Assembly: GCA_964594775.1 (NCBI GenBank)
Contig: CAZQNO010000006.1
Coordinates: 9,049-73,048 of the forward strand
Source of the DNA: CAYFVU01 sp964594775
GTDB lineage: Bacteria; Spirochaetota; Spirochaetia; DSM-16054; Sediminispirochaetaceae
Direction of reading: 5' to 3'
Length of the DNA stretch: 64,000 nucleotides
Both the position numbers and the translations under genes were made by a program. Shown here piece after piece: positions 49,430 through 59,350 of the stretch. Positions within the stretch are counted from its first letter, which is position 1. Each line of letters opens with the position of its first letter. The notes under the pieces are model-generated. The model had not been told where the DNA came from and made no database searches. It saw only the letters and a program-made list of their open reading frames with translations.

Positions 49430-50896
49430 ATGAGTGCCTCTCAGTTTCTTCAATTTATGAACATCGGTTCCCTTCTCGTTTTCATCTACTTCGTCTTCGT
49501 TGTGGTTTTGACCATCCGTATACTGCTCGACAACAAGGCGCCGGAGGTCTCTATTGCCTGGCTCATGGCCCTCTATCTCCTTCCCTACGCCGGGGCGGCC
49601 CTCTATCTTCTGAGCGGAGTAAATTGGAAGAAAAAGAAGATAATGAAACAGCTGCCGGAGAAGACCTTTAAGACCTTCTTAGGACCCATACTCGAGCGGC
49701 AAATGGAGTTTATGAAGGGGGCATGGGACAGTATCGACAACGATATTGCGAAGAACATATCCCTGGCCCTCCGGTCGGGGAATGCCGTAATAAGCTTCCA
49801 CAATACGGTGGAAATTTTTTACGAAGGGGCAGACTTCTTTAAAAAGCTCATTGCCGATCTCGAGGCGGCCGAGGACTCCATCCACATGGAGTTTTTCATC
49901 TACCGTTCCGACGAATTGGGGCGGCGCATAAAGGAAATCCTCCGCAGGAAAGCCGACAAGGGGGTGAAGGTGCGGATGATCTTCGACGGTGTCGGTTGTT
50001 TCAACAAGATGGATTGGCGTTTCAAGCAGGAGCTGAAAACTTCGCAAATCGACTCGAGGTACTTTCTCGATCCTATGAACGTCCTCTCCGGAAGGCTGTT
50101 GAATTATTGCAATCACCGGAAGATAGTCGTCATAGACGGACGGATAGGATATACCGGCGGCATGAATGTCGGGATGGAATATCTCGACGGGGGAAAAAAA
50201 TTCCACAGCTGGAGAGACAGTCATATGCGGCTCGAGGGAGAGGCGGCTCGCTTACTGCAAGGGGTCTTTCTCTCGGATTGGTACAACAGCGGCGGCGACA
50301 GGATTCAAGAGCAGCGGTTTTTCCCCTCTGCGGAAAAGCAGGAGAAGCAGCTGGCCATGCAGATCGTATGCAGCGGCCCCGATTCGGATTGGAACAGTCT
50401 CCGTATGATGTTTGCCAATCTCATACATAATGCCAACGAGAAAATCTACATTCAAAGTCCCTATTTCGTTCCCGATACGACGATCATGAATGCCCTGAGC
50501 ACCGCCGCCCTCGGCGGGGTAGAGGTGAATCTCATGATGACCGGTATTCCCGATAAACGCATTCCCTTCTGGGTGGCGCAGACCTACTTCGAAGAGCTCC
50601 TTGAATCGGGGGTCAATATCTATCTCTATCAGCGGGGCTTCCTGCACTCAAAGACCCTGGTGGCCGACGGAACGATCGCGACCGTCGGCAGCTGCAACAT
50701 GGACGTGCGCAGCTTCAATCTCGACTACGAGCTGAATGCCTTCTTCTATGATGAAACAATTGCCGAAAACCTTATTGAACAGTTCTTGCTCGATAGTGCA
50801 CAATGCAGGCGGCTTAGCGCCGAAGATATCCGAGAATTGACCTTTTGGGGCCGCCTGCGGAATTCGATTTTTCGCATCGTTGCGCCTCTGCTTTAG
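49430..50896 (+). CDS. cls: Cardiolipin synthase (PLD-type)
   Basis: A 488-residue phospholipase D-family enzyme. Two N-terminal membrane segments (about 8-30 and 40-62) precede two HKD motifs, NHRKIVVIDG and LHSKTLVADG. It transfers phosphatidyl groups to make cardiolipin. The frame is open to 49388, but family alignment favours MSASQ at 49430. TACAAT at 49415-49420 may be its -10 box, which would leave a leader of only a few bases; the -35 is weak. Confidence 0.9.
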   Translation: MSASQFLQFMNIGSLLVFIYFVFVVVLTIRILLDNKAPEVSIAWLMALYLLPYAGAALYLLSGVNWKKKKIMKQLPEKTFKTFLGPILERQMEFMKGAWDSIDNDIAKNISLALRSGNAVISFHNTVEIFYEGADFFKKLIADLEAAEDSIHMEFFIYRSDELGRRIKEILRRKADKGVKVRMIFDGVGCFNKMDWRFKQELKTSQIDSRYFLDPMNVLSGRLLNYCNHRKIVVIDGRIGYTGGMNVGMEYLDGGKKFHSWRDSHMRLEGEAARLLQGVFLSDWYNSGGDRIQEQRFFPSAEKQEKQLAMQIVCSGPDSDWNSLRMMFANLIHNANEKIYIQSPYFVPDTTIMNALSTAALGGVEVNLMMTGIPDKRIPFWVAQTYFEELLESGVNIYLYQRGFLHSKTLVADGTIATVGSCNMDVRSFNLDYELNAFFYDETIAENLIEQFLLDSAQCRRLSAEDIRELTFWGRLRNSIFRIVAPLL

Positions 50897-50913
50897 ATGT
50901 TGAGGGTACCAGA

Positions 50914-52812
50914 ATGAGATTCCGAAAAACAGCAAGCTTCCTTAGATTCGAAGGAATCGTGTTGATTCTCCTCTCAGTCGTCGTCCCGCAGTCTCTTCAT
51001 GCCCGGGATTTCACCGCCCTCGAGCGTACTGCCGAGGGAGGAGTCTATGCATCCAGCGAAAGAGACGGATTCTTTTACTCCCGCGGTGAAGGGGAGAGCT
51101 GGCGGAGACGCAGCAACGGACTTCCGAAGAGAATCGTGTGGCCCTTCGACGCGGAAGAATATAGAGGAATAACCGACATAGCGGTAGATCCCTCCGACGG
51201 AGACCGGGTTGCCCTGTGTACCAGCACGGGCCTCTATCTCAGCGAAGACGCCGGCAGGCAGTGGCGGGAAATACCGCTGCGCTATCCGGTAAAGCCCTCA
51301 AACTATCTTACCGCCGTGGCATTCGATTCGCGGAAGAGGGAGAGGTTGTATCTCGGTTCATCCTTCAACGGGCTCTTCGTGTCGGAGGACGGCGGACGGT
51401 CCTGGGAGAAGCTCGGTGAGCTGCTCGGGCCCCTCTATAAAGGGGCGGGCTTTTATAAGGAGATAAGCGATATAGCCGTCATAGACGGAGAGGCCTATCT
51501 GCTCAACGAGTTCGAAGGCACCCTCTCCCGTTTTTCTCCAAAAGCGGGAGTGAAAGAGACAATCAGGCTCCCCGATACGGAAGACCGGTATCACGGTCTT
51601 GCTCGGTATCGCGGTGCCGGGGTGAGCGGTCCGGCGCTGGAGGTACACGGAGTGCGGGAAAGGCTGATCTATCAGGTCGGAGAAAAACGATGGCTGCGCC
51701 GCCCCCCCCTGCTTCTCAGAGACGAAACGGCGCCCGAGGAGAAAGAGCGGGGGGAGTATGCGGACAAACGGGCGATCTATCTCAACGCCTACAGTGCCTA
51801 TGGAAAACGGCTGGAAGAGCACCTTGAGTTCATGAAACGTCACGGCTTCAACGCCTTGGTGGTCGATGTAAAGGACGATTGGGGCAAACTCACCTACGCG
51901 ACGGAATTGGAAAGACATCGGGCCTACGGCGCCTCCCGAGACCTCTTCGATCTGCGGGGGCTCGTGGCAAGGGCCCATCAGGAGGGAATCTACGTAATAG
52001 GGCGGGTGGTCGTATTCAAGGACAAAGTCCTCTATCACGCGGAGGGGAATGCGTATGCCGTTTGGGACCCGGACCGAAGGGCCCCCTGGGGGCATCTGGT
52101 AGGGCAGGAGAATGCGGAAACCGGCGAAAGCAGTCTCGTGCAGCGGGAGTTTTGGGTCGATCCCTTCAGCGAAGAGGTGTGGGACTACAATATCGAAATA
52201 GCAGAAGAGCTGCAGAATTTCGGCATCGACGAAATCCAGTTCGACTACATCCGCTTTCCCTCAGACGGTGCGGTAGAGAATATCCATTACCGGTACCGCC
52301 TGGACGGTATGGTGAAGACAGAAGCCGTTGAATCCTTCTTCCGTAAGCTGCGGCAGACGGTACAAGTCCCATTGAGCGCCGATCTCTATGGCTTTAACGC
52401 TTGGTACAGGATGGGGAACTGGATCGGACAGGATATGGAGATGCTCTCCCATTATGTCGATGTGATCTGTCCCATGTTCTACCCCTCTCATTTTCCACAG
52501 GAGTTTCTTGCGAATAGTGATTATATCGAACGGGCCCATGAAATATATCTTCAGGGAACCCGGCGGGCCCGGGAAATAAGCGAGGGGAGAAGCCTTATCC
52601 GCCCCTATGTGCAGGCCTTTTTGATGGGAAGTGAATTACGCATGGAACAGGAGCAGTATGAGCGGTATCTCACCCGGCAAATAGAGGGCTGTTACCTGGG
52701 AGGTGCCGGCGGATACACCCTCTGGAACAATGTAAACCGTTATTATATGGTGAACAGCAGGGTGAGTGAGCTCAACGGAAAGAAGGAGAAGGAGCCGGAA
52801 ACGGATACCTAG
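50914..52812 (+). CDS. Exported Asp-box propeller plus glycoside-hydrolase-like (DUF4015) protein
   Basis: A 632-residue protein with an N-terminal signal peptide (about 1-31). Residues 35-240 contain Asp-box/BNR-like strands such as YLSEDAGRQW and FVSEDGGRSWEKL, indicating a beta-propeller fragment. The C-terminal 350 residues match the DUF4015/COG1306 putative glycoside hydrolase family: AIYLNAYSAY, HLEFMKRHGFNALVVDVKDDWGKLTY, FGIDEIQFDYIRFPSDG and DVICPMFYPSHF. The catalytic acids are probably D/E in the VDVKDD and DEIQFDYIRFP strands. Substrate unknown; an envelope or extracellular polysaccharide is likely. A GAGGG site precedes ATG 50914. It is 3 bases upstream of cdaA. Confidence 0.8.
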   Translation: MRFRKTASFLRFEGIVLILLSVVVPQSLHARDFTALERTAEGGVYASSERDGFFYSRGEGESWRRRSNGLPKRIVWPFDAEEYRGITDIAVDPSDGDRVALCTSTGLYLSEDAGRQWREIPLRYPVKPSNYLTAVAFDSRKRERLYLGSSFNGLFVSEDGGRSWEKLGELLGPLYKGAGFYKEISDIAVIDGEAYLLNEFEGTLSRFSPKAGVKETIRLPDTEDRYHGLARYRGAGVSGPALEVHGVRERLIYQVGEKRWLRRPPLLLRDETAPEEKERGEYADKRAIYLNAYSAYGKRLEEHLEFMKRHGFNALVVDVKDDWGKLTYATELERHRAYGASRDLFDLRGLVARAHQEGIYVIGRVVVFKDKVLYHAEGNAYAVWDPDRRAPWGHLVGQENAETGESSLVQREFWVDPFSEEVWDYNIEIAEELQNFGIDEIQFDYIRFPSDGAVENIHYRYRLDGMVKTEAVESFFRKLRQTVQVPLSADLYGFNAWYRMGNWIGQDMEMLSHYVDVICPMFYPSHFPQEFLANSDYIERAHEIYLQGTRRAREISEGRSLIRPYVQAFLMGSELRMEQEQYERYLTRQIEGCYLGGAGGYTLWNNVNRYYMVNSRVSELNGKKEKEPETDT

Positions 52813-52815
52813 GCA

Positions 52816-53622
52816 ATGGAACTGTTTAAAGACGTCTGGTTCGTGCGGGAAATACTCCGCCCGGTCCTCGATATCACTATCCTCTCCCTCTTGTTCTATC
52901 AGCTCTACAAACTCCTCATTCAGACCCGGGCCGTCCAACTCCTTAAAGGTGCCCTCATCCTGGCCTTTCTCTATGCCGTCGCCTTTTTCTTCAAACTGGA
53001 GACCCTCCTGTGGATCATGAACGGTTTGGCCACGGTAATAGTAATCATCATCGCCATAGTGTTTCAGCCGGAGCTGCGCACCATCTTCAGCAGGATGGGA
53101 CGGGGAGAGTGGTTTCGACTGAGCTCGAGAGCCAACCCGGAGCAGATCGAAACGGTTATCAGCGCAATGGAGGTCCTCGGAAGCCGCCGGCGGGGGGCCC
53201 TGGTGGTTTTTCCCCGGCAGGTAGGGGTGAAGAACCTCATCGATAACGGAACGAGACTCAACGCGGAACTCTCCTCGAGCCTCCTCATCACCATCTTCGG
53301 GCATGATACGCCCCTGCACGACGGTGCGGTGGTCGTTCGATCGGGGAAACTGGTGGCGGCAGGCTGTTTTCTTCCCTTGAGCGAGCAGGTAGACATCCGC
53401 AGGAGTTTCGGAACACGTCACCGGGCGGCCCTGGGAACGGCGGAGGATACCGATGCGGTGGTGCTCGTGCTGTCGGAGGAAACCGGCGCGTTCTCCCTTG
53501 CCTATGACGCGAACCTCTACTACGATCTCTCCTCGAGAGAGATTGAGCGAAGCCTCAAGAACCTCCTGGGGGTTTCGGGAGAATCTGCCGAAGAGAGGGA
53601 GGACATCGACGATGAACCTTAG
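52816..53622 (+). CDS. cdaA: Diadenylate cyclase CdaA
   Basis: A 268-residue membrane-bound diadenylate cyclase making c-di-AMP. Three N-terminal membrane helices (about 15-33, 42-59, 66-84) precede the DAC domain with D169-G-A171 and R201-H-R203. It overlaps cdaR by 11 bases. C-di-AMP usually controls potassium and osmotic balance, and its synthesis beside cdaR is a widely conserved arrangement. Confidence 0.95.
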   Translation: MELFKDVWFVREILRPVLDITILSLLFYQLYKLLIQTRAVQLLKGALILAFLYAVAFFFKLETLLWIMNGLATVIVIIIAIVFQPELRTIFSRMGRGEWFRLSSRANPEQIETVISAMEVLGSRRRGALVVFPRQVGVKNLIDNGTRLNAELSSSLLITIFGHDTPLHDGAVVVRSGKLVAAGCFLPLSEQVDIRRSFGTRHRAALGTAEDTDAVVLVLSEETGAFSLAYDANLYYDLSSREIERSLKNLLGVSGESAEEREDIDDEP

Positions 53623-54604
53623 GAGTCTCGTTGAACGGGTTTCTCGGAACTGGCCCGTCAAGATCCTATCGGTGACCCTGGCGGTCCTCCTCTTCCTCTT
53701 TCATAAGACGGCGATGATGGAGGAACGCTTTTTCAGCATCCCCCTGGATGTGCAGGTGAACGAACAGTTCATCCCCGCCGAGGAGTATCCGAGAGCGATA
53801 CGGGTGACGATCCGCGGAAAGAGTGAGCAGATAAACCTGGTCCTCGAAGAGGACATCTCCGCCTATGCCGATTTTACCGAGTACGCCGAAGAGGACCGCT
53901 TCACCGTGCCCATCCGTATTCGCAAAGAAGGCTCGGTGCATCAGCTTGAACCCCTGGAGCTGCATGTCGAGCCCCGCTCTCTCGCCCTCAAGCTCGAAAA
54001 GAAGCTTTCAAAGAGCGTAGATATAGAACCGGCCATCGTCGGCTATCCCTCCAAGGGCTATGAATTGGCCCAGTACTTCCTCACTCCTTCCACGGTGGAG
54101 ATAGAAGGAGTGGAGAACCGTCTTCGGGAGATAGAGACGGTGGAGACGGAAAACATCGATCTCACCGGCAGGCAGGAGGATTTTACCGTAAGAGTGAGAC
54201 TGAAGTCTCCCACCCGTTTCGCTAAATTCCCCGGCGGCAGCACGGTGGAATTTTTCGGTATCGTCGAAGAGAAGACGATCCTCCAAACGATTGAGGATAT
54301 TGACCTCATCGCCATAGACCTGGACGGCCGTTTCGAGGTATCCGGGCTTCCTTCGCGCAACTCTCTTAAGGTGCAGGGAAAACAGCCGGTCCTCGAGCAG
54401 CACGGGGGGCAGGATTACCGTCTGACCTTCGACTGTTCCGCGATAGAGGAGCCGGGAATCTACACCATTGAGGTGAGTCCCGATGTTCCTCAAGGGGTTT
54501 TTGTGCTCAGTTACGAACCGAGACAGGTAACGGTGCGCATTACCGGTCCGCAGGATACGTCTGCCGGAGAGCAAGAGGACGGCAATGGAGAGGATCTTCG
54601 GTGA
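53612..54604 (+). CDS. cdaR: CdaA regulator CdaR (YbbR domains)
   Basis: A 330-residue protein with one N-terminal membrane helix (about 16-34) and an extracytoplasmic part of repeated YbbR domains (for example VDVQ-type strands, VRVTIRGKSEQINLV). It modulates the cyclase CdaA. GGGAGGAC upstream and the overlap with cdaA place the start at ATG 53612 rather than 53453. The usual third gene, glmM, is not here; acpS follows instead. Confidence 0.9.
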   Translation: MNLRSLVERVSRNWPVKILSVTLAVLLFLFHKTAMMEERFFSIPLDVQVNEQFIPAEEYPRAIRVTIRGKSEQINLVLEEDISAYADFTEYAEEDRFTVPIRIRKEGSVHQLEPLELHVEPRSLALKLEKKLSKSVDIEPAIVGYPSKGYELAQYFLTPSTVEIEGVENRLREIETVETENIDLTGRQEDFTVRVRLKSPTRFAKFPGGSTVEFFGIVEEKTILQTIEDIDLIAIDLDGRFEVSGLPSRNSLKVQGKQPVLEQHGGQDYRLTFDCSAIEEPGIYTIEVSPDVPQGVFVLSYEPRQVTVRITGPQDTSAGEQEDGNGEDLR

Positions 54605-54984
54605 TACTGGGAATCGGGGTAGACATCGTGAGCATAGACAGAATGCGTCATTGGTGGGACAATCCGCGCCTCCTCCACCGCTTTTTTCACAGAGATGAGA
54701 TAGACTCGGTTCTAGAGCGGAAGAGCGGGGCCGTACTCTCCCTGGCGGCCAGATTTGCCGCGAAGGAGGCTTTCGGAAAGGCTCTGGGGACGGGGATGCG
54801 CGAACTGGTACTGAAGGACATACAGGTCTTCAATTCCCACAACGGTAAGCCGATGATGCGCATCGAAGGCTCTGCCGAACGGGCCTTCTCTCAAATGGGA
54901 GGAAAGAGGATCCACCTCTCTCTCACTCATGAGGAGGACTCTGCGGTGGCAATGGTGGTAATCGAAGGGGGAGAAGGTGTCTAG
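54601..54984 (+). CDS. acpS: Holo-ACP synthase
   Basis: A 127-residue 4'-phosphopantetheinyl transferase. GIGVDIVSIDR at the start and RFAAKEAFGKALGTG hold the Mg and CoA ligands. It activates acyl-carrier protein. The start is GTG 54601, overlapping the cdaR stop (GTGA), with GGAGAGG before it. The end overlaps the DUF2225 gene by 8 bases. Confidence 0.92.
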   Translation: MILGIGVDIVSIDRMRHWWDNPRLLHRFFHRDEIDSVLERKSGAVLSLAARFAAKEAFGKALGTGMRELVLKDIQVFNSHNGKPMMRIEGSAERAFSQMGGKRIHLSLTHEEDSAVAMVVIEGGEGV

Positions 54985-55819
54985 CACGATTACGTTTTTC
55001 GGAAAGGACGAGATAGTCTGCCCGGTCTGCGAAACGACGTTTTTTCGGGAGACCCTGAGAACGGGAAGAGGACGGCTTATCGCCGGAAACCTCACCGAAA
55101 ATCTCAGGCGGCTGTATGAGCCTACGGAGAAATACGGCGAGGTCTATCCCCTGGCGTATCCGGTCGGGGTCTGTCCTGAATGCCGGTATGCCGCCTTCTA
55201 CGCCGATTTCAACGAGATCGGCAGTGAATATGTCGAGAAGCTGGCGGAGGAGAGCGAAAAACGGACCCACAGCCTCGATAAGGTATTTCCCGAGCTCGAT
55301 TTTACCGGTCCCCGCCGCCTCGAGGAGGGAATCGCCTCTTATCACTACGCCCTGTTGAGCATGGAGCATTTTCCCGATCGGCTGAGTCCGACGGTTAAGC
55401 GGGGGATCTGCGCTCTAAGAGCGGCCTGGCTCCTGGATGACTATCATCCCAAGCATCCCGGTGAAAATTTCGACTATCTCCGGGAGGTCTACTACCATAA
55501 GGCGTGGTTTTTCTACATGCTGGCGGTGGAGTACGAAGAGACGGGCAAGGAAGGCATCATCGAAGCGGGGCATCTCGGCCCGGATACCGACCAGAACTAC
55601 GGCTACGACGGGGTGCTTTTTCTCGCGGCGTATCTGGAATTCCACTATGGACCACGGGATGATCCCGAGCGAAGGGCTAAATCGCTGCAGAGGGCGAAGA
55701 CGACGGTGGGGCGTCTGTTCGGACTCGGAAAGGCGTCGAAGGACAAGCCGTCGACCCTGCTGGACAGGGCGAAGGAACTCTACAGCGAGATAAACGAAGC
55801 GCTGAAAGAACCGGAGTAG
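54977..55819 (+). CDS. DUF2225 protein
   Basis: A 280-residue cytoplasmic protein. Two CxxC pairs, CPVCETTF and CPECRYAAFY, form a probable zinc ribbon at the N-terminus. A helical, TPR-like region with many aromatic residues follows. This matches DUF2225, of unknown function. The start is GTG 54977 with GGGGGAGAAG immediately before. The gene order acpS-DUF2225-truA is typical of spirochaetes, from memory. Confidence 0.85.
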   Translation: MSSTITFFGKDEIVCPVCETTFFRETLRTGRGRLIAGNLTENLRRLYEPTEKYGEVYPLAYPVGVCPECRYAAFYADFNEIGSEYVEKLAEESEKRTHSLDKVFPELDFTGPRRLEEGIASYHYALLSMEHFPDRLSPTVKRGICALRAAWLLDDYHPKHPGENFDYLREVYYHKAWFFYMLAVEYEETGKEGIIEAGHLGPDTDQNYGYDGVLFLAAYLEFHYGPRDDPERRAKSLQRAKTTVGRLFGLGKASKDKPSTLLDRAKELYSEINEALKEPE

Positions 55820-55824
55820 GAAGG

Positions 55825-56580
55825 GTGCGCCGCATCGCCTTGCTCGTTGCTTATGACGGCACCGATTTCGCCGGCTGGCAGGTGCAGAGGAACGAGAGGA
55901 CCGTTCAGGCGGAGGTGCAACGGTCCATTGCAGAAGTCTGTCCCGCCCCGGCCCGGGTCGTCGCATCGGGCCGGACCGATGCGGGGGTACATGCGGCCGG
56001 ACAGGTATGTCATTTCGACACCGATGAGAGAGGACCCGAGGGCAGCTCGTTTTTTCTCGCCCTTAACAGGCATCTGCCAAAAGACGTGAGAATCCTTCGA
56101 AGTGCCGAGGTAAACGGACGCTTTCACGCCCGGTATTGGGCGCAGAAGAGAGAGTACCGTTACTATCTGCTGAAGGGACGAGCGGCGGATCCCTTTCAGC
56201 GCCCCTACTGCTGTCTCCGCAGCGCGCTCCCCCGGCCGGAGCAGCTCAACCGCTATGCATCCCTGTTTGCCGGCCGGCATGACTTTACCAGTTTCGCCGC
56301 CGAGAAGGACGAGAACGAGTCAAAAATCAGAACGATTCTCTCGGCCGCCTTCTTCCTCGACGGTCCGTATACGGTATTCCGGGTGGTGGGACATTCCTTT
56401 CTCTGGAAGATGGTCCGGACGATGGTGGGGACCGTGCTCGACCTCGCCGAACATGAGGCGGAGGCGGTGGAGCTGCGCAGGATAATGGAAGGACGGGACA
56501 GGAGACTGGCAGGGGGCACCGCTCCGGCAAGGGGCTTATTCTTACATCGGGTGGACTATGATGAAAGACCATTTTCGTGA
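55825..56580 (+). CDS. truA: tRNA pseudouridine(38-40) synthase
   Basis: A 251-residue TruA. YDGTDFAGWQVQ at the start and SGRTDAGVHA with the catalytic Asp52 are diagnostic; the C-terminal VVGHSFLWKMVRTMVG region is complete. It starts at GTG 55825 directly after GTAGGAAG and overlaps the uracil-DNA glycosylase gene by 23 bases. Confidence 0.93.
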   Translation: MRRIALLVAYDGTDFAGWQVQRNERTVQAEVQRSIAEVCPAPARVVASGRTDAGVHAAGQVCHFDTDERGPEGSSFFLALNRHLPKDVRILRSAEVNGRFHARYWAQKREYRYYLLKGRAADPFQRPYCCLRSALPRPEQLNRYASLFAGRHDFTSFAAEKDENESKIRTILSAAFFLDGPYTVFRVVGHSFLWKMVRTMVGTVLDLAEHEAEAVELRRIMEGRDRRLAGGTAPARGLFLHRVDYDERPFS

Positions 56581-57289
56581 ATACAAGGAGATCCTGGATT
56601 TGGCCCTCGATTACTATGAGACGGGCCGGAGGAGGGAGCATCCTCCGTTTGAAAAGGGGAAGGCTCTATCCGGCGATTCGGCTTTCGCTGCCGGCGCCGC
56701 CGATTCCGGCGCTGCGGCGGCCATCGATCCCGCCGACGACCTTGCCGCGATCGAAAAAGAGATCCTCGTGTGCGAGGGCTGCCGGCTCTGCCGAAGTCGT
56801 AAGAATGCCGTTCCCGGAGAGGGAGCGGGTTCGCCCCTGGTGATGATTATCGGGGAAGCTCCGGGGGCTCAGGAAGATGAAACGGGACGTCCCTTTGTGG
56901 GAAGGGCCGGGCAGTACCTGGACAAGTGGATGGCCGCCATAGGCCTTTCCCGGGAGAGGGACCTCTTTATCGGGAACATCATCAAGTGCAGACCGCCGAA
57001 CAATCGCGATCCTCAAGCCGATGAACAGGCCGCCTGTCTTCCCTATCTGCAGCGACAACTGGACCTCATAAAGCCGAAAGCAATTCTCACCGTCGGGAGG
57101 ATTGCAAGCCATATCCTCACCGGCAAGACGGAGGGAATCGGACGCTTGCACGGGAGGCGTTTCTCCTATCGAAACATCCCTCTTGTCCCCACCTATCACC
57201 CCAGCGGAGTATTGAGGAACCCCGAGTATCGACGACCGGTCTGGGACGACCTGCAGAGGCTTCGCCGCATCGTCGACGGGGAGGAATAG
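56558..57289 (+). CDS. Uracil-DNA glycosylase, family 4-like
   Basis: A 243-residue Fe-S uracil-DNA glycosylase. Motif A is GEAPGAQEDETGRPFVGRAGQ (split here as GEAPGAQEDETGR and FVGRAG), motif B is TYHPSGVLRN, and the cluster cysteines are C72, C75 and the pair in IIKCRPPNNRDP and QAAC, 16 apart. An Ala/Gly-rich segment of about 20 residues precedes the domain. It removes uracil from DNA in base excision repair. The start is within the end of truA; the second ATG at 56561 is an alternative. Confidence 0.9.
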   Translation: MMKDHFREYKEILDLALDYYETGRRREHPPFEKGKALSGDSAFAAGAADSGAAAAIDPADDLAAIEKEILVCEGCRLCRSRKNAVPGEGAGSPLVMIIGEAPGAQEDETGRPFVGRAGQYLDKWMAAIGLSRERDLFIGNIIKCRPPNNRDPQADEQAACLPYLQRQLDLIKPKAILTVGRIASHILTGKTEGIGRLHGRRFSYRNIPLVPTYHPSGVLRNPEYRRPVWDDLQRLRRIVDGEE

Positions 57290-57295
57290 GCTGCC

Positions 57296-59296
57296 GTGGC
57301 GGGAAGCGGAGAGTACCTCGAACTTGTATTCAACCTGCCTCTGCACGGTTCGTTTACCTACTTACTGCAAAGTGCAGGTGAAGACAGCGCTGCCGGGAAG
57401 AAAGGAGATGCCGCGCCGGAGCCGCAGCCGGGGATGCGGGTAATCGCCCCCTTCGGCCGCCGCAAGCTCACCGGGTATATAATTGAACGGCACAAACGAG
57501 CACCGCAGGGAGATTTCACCCTGCGGCCTGTCTCCCGCATTCTCGATGATCAGCCGATTTTCGGTGATGAGGAGATTGATCTGGCCCGTTGGCTTGCGGG
57601 AATGTACTTCTGCAGTCTCGGAGAGGCGCTCTCGGCCGTCCTTCCGGGGGGAAAGCGCTCAATGGAGCCGCCTGCCCTGCCGGTGGAGGAGGAGGTTTCG
57701 GAAGGAGCTAAAGAACTCTCACTCCATCAACGAAAAGCCCTCGACCGGATCCTCGAGGGAGAGGGAGACCGCTACTACCTCTACGGCATCACCGGCTCGG
57801 GTAAAACCGAGGTGTTTCTTCAGGCTGCCGAGAAGATCATCGCCGCCGGCGGTTCGGTAATCTACCTCGTCCCGGAAATTAGCCTGACCCATCAGTTGGT
57901 TCGGGTGGTGCACTCCCGGTTTGCGGGAAAGGGTGCGCTGTGGCACAGCCGGCTCACCCCCAGTCAGCGGCTCGGAGAGTGGAAGAAGATCCGCAGCGGT
58001 GAGGCAAGGCTCGTCGTCGGCGCGCGGAGTGCCGTGTTCACCCCGGTTAAGCGGCTCGGCCTGGTGGTGATCGACGAAGAGCACGAGAATTCCTACAAGT
58101 CCGGGCAGACACCCCGCTACCATGCCCGGCAGGTGGCGATGAAGCGGTGCCGGGATGCGGGTGCCAAGCTGGTCATGGGAAGCGCTACCCCGTCGGTGGA
58201 GGCCTATCATCTCATGCAGCAGGGAAAAATCGAACGTCTACAGCTGCCTGAGCGGATCGCCGGCGGCAAGCTTCCGGCGATCGAAATAGTTAACATGGAC
58301 TCGGCTTGCGGTGCGATTTCCGACCGCCTCGCCGAAGAGATCCATACGGTCCACGGAGAAGGAGGGCAGACGATCCTCTTTCTCAACCGCAGAGGCTTCA
58401 GCTATTTCTTTCACTGCCGTTCCTGCGGCTATGAGATGAAATGCGAGCGCTGTTCCGTCGGCCTCACCTACCACAAGGGCCGAGGAAAGATGGTCTGCCA
58501 TTACTGCGGCTACAGCCGCCCGCCGGTGGATGTCTGTCCCGAATGCGGCTCCCTCGACGTGGGCTATTCCGGCTTCGGTACCGAACGGATAGAAGAGGAG
58601 GTGGCCCGCCTCTTCCCCAAGCTCTCCGTCGCCAGGGTTGACACGGACTCGGTGAGGAAAAAGGGCGAGCTCGAACGGCTGCTGGCGGAATTCAAGAAGG
58701 GGCGGATTGATATCCTCCTCGGGACCCAGATGGTGGCGAAGGGCTTGAATTTCCCAAAAGTAAAGCTCGTCGGGATAGTTCTTGCCGACAGCAGCCTCAA
58801 CGTGCCGGACTTCCGTTCACCCGAGCGTACCTTTTCCCTCATAGTGCAAGTCTCCGGCCGTGCGGGGCGTTATACCGACGACGGCAGAGTCATCATCCAA
58901 ACCTTTAAGCCCCGCATACCCGCCGTGCTCGATGCCGCGGAGGGGGAGCTGGAGCGCTATTACGAGGGAGAATTAGCGATGCGGAAGGAACTGCGTTTTC
59001 CCCCATTCTACAGGCTCTTTCGCATCGTTTTTCGGGGAAAGGATAGGCAGAAAGTACGGGAACGGGCAGAAAAGGCCGAGGCGGTCCTCCGGGAGCGTTT
59101 GCCGGAGGAGTCGGAGATCCTCGGTCCCGCCGCCTGTCCCATCGAAGTTATTTCGCGAAACGTACGGCACCATATCATCATCCGCACCCTTCGCTATGGC
59201 GAGGTCCATCGAATGCTGCGACGCTGGGCCGCTGAAGAGGAGGGACCGCGAGAGACCTACCGGGAGATAGACCCTGACCCGGTGAGCCTGCTCTAG
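57296..59296 (+). CDS. priA: Primosomal protein N' (PriA helicase)
   Basis: A 666-residue superfamily 2 helicase that restarts stalled replication forks. The Walker A GITGSGKTEVF and DEEH motif, the eight zinc cysteines in CRSCGYEMKCERCSVGL to CHYCGYSRPPVDVCPECGS, and GTQMVAKGLNFP with VSGRAGR follow in the usual order. The start is GTG 57296 with a poor ribosome binding site. It is slightly shorter than the E. coli enzyme. Confidence 0.95.
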   Translation: MAGSGEYLELVFNLPLHGSFTYLLQSAGEDSAAGKKGDAAPEPQPGMRVIAPFGRRKLTGYIIERHKRAPQGDFTLRPVSRILDDQPIFGDEEIDLARWLAGMYFCSLGEALSAVLPGGKRSMEPPALPVEEEVSEGAKELSLHQRKALDRILEGEGDRYYLYGITGSGKTEVFLQAAEKIIAAGGSVIYLVPEISLTHQLVRVVHSRFAGKGALWHSRLTPSQRLGEWKKIRSGEARLVVGARSAVFTPVKRLGLVVIDEEHENSYKSGQTPRYHARQVAMKRCRDAGAKLVMGSATPSVEAYHLMQQGKIERLQLPERIAGGKLPAIEIVNMDSACGAISDRLAEEIHTVHGEGGQTILFLNRRGFSYFFHCRSCGYEMKCERCSVGLTYHKGRGKMVCHYCGYSRPPVDVCPECGSLDVGYSGFGTERIEEEVARLFPKLSVARVDTDSVRKKGELERLLAEFKKGRIDILLGTQMVAKGLNFPKVKLVGIVLADSSLNVPDFRSPERTFSLIVQVSGRAGRYTDDGRVIIQTFKPRIPAVLDAAEGELERYYEGELAMRKELRFPPFYRLFRIVFRGKDRQKVRERAEKAEAVLRERLPEESEILGPAACPIEVISRNVRHHIIIRTLRYGEVHRMLRRWAAEEEGPRETYREIDPDPVSLL

Positions 59297-59350
59297 GCGC
59301 CCAATTCCCCTTTTAGCGCCTCGGCAACGGAAAGGGCCTTCGGTTATATC

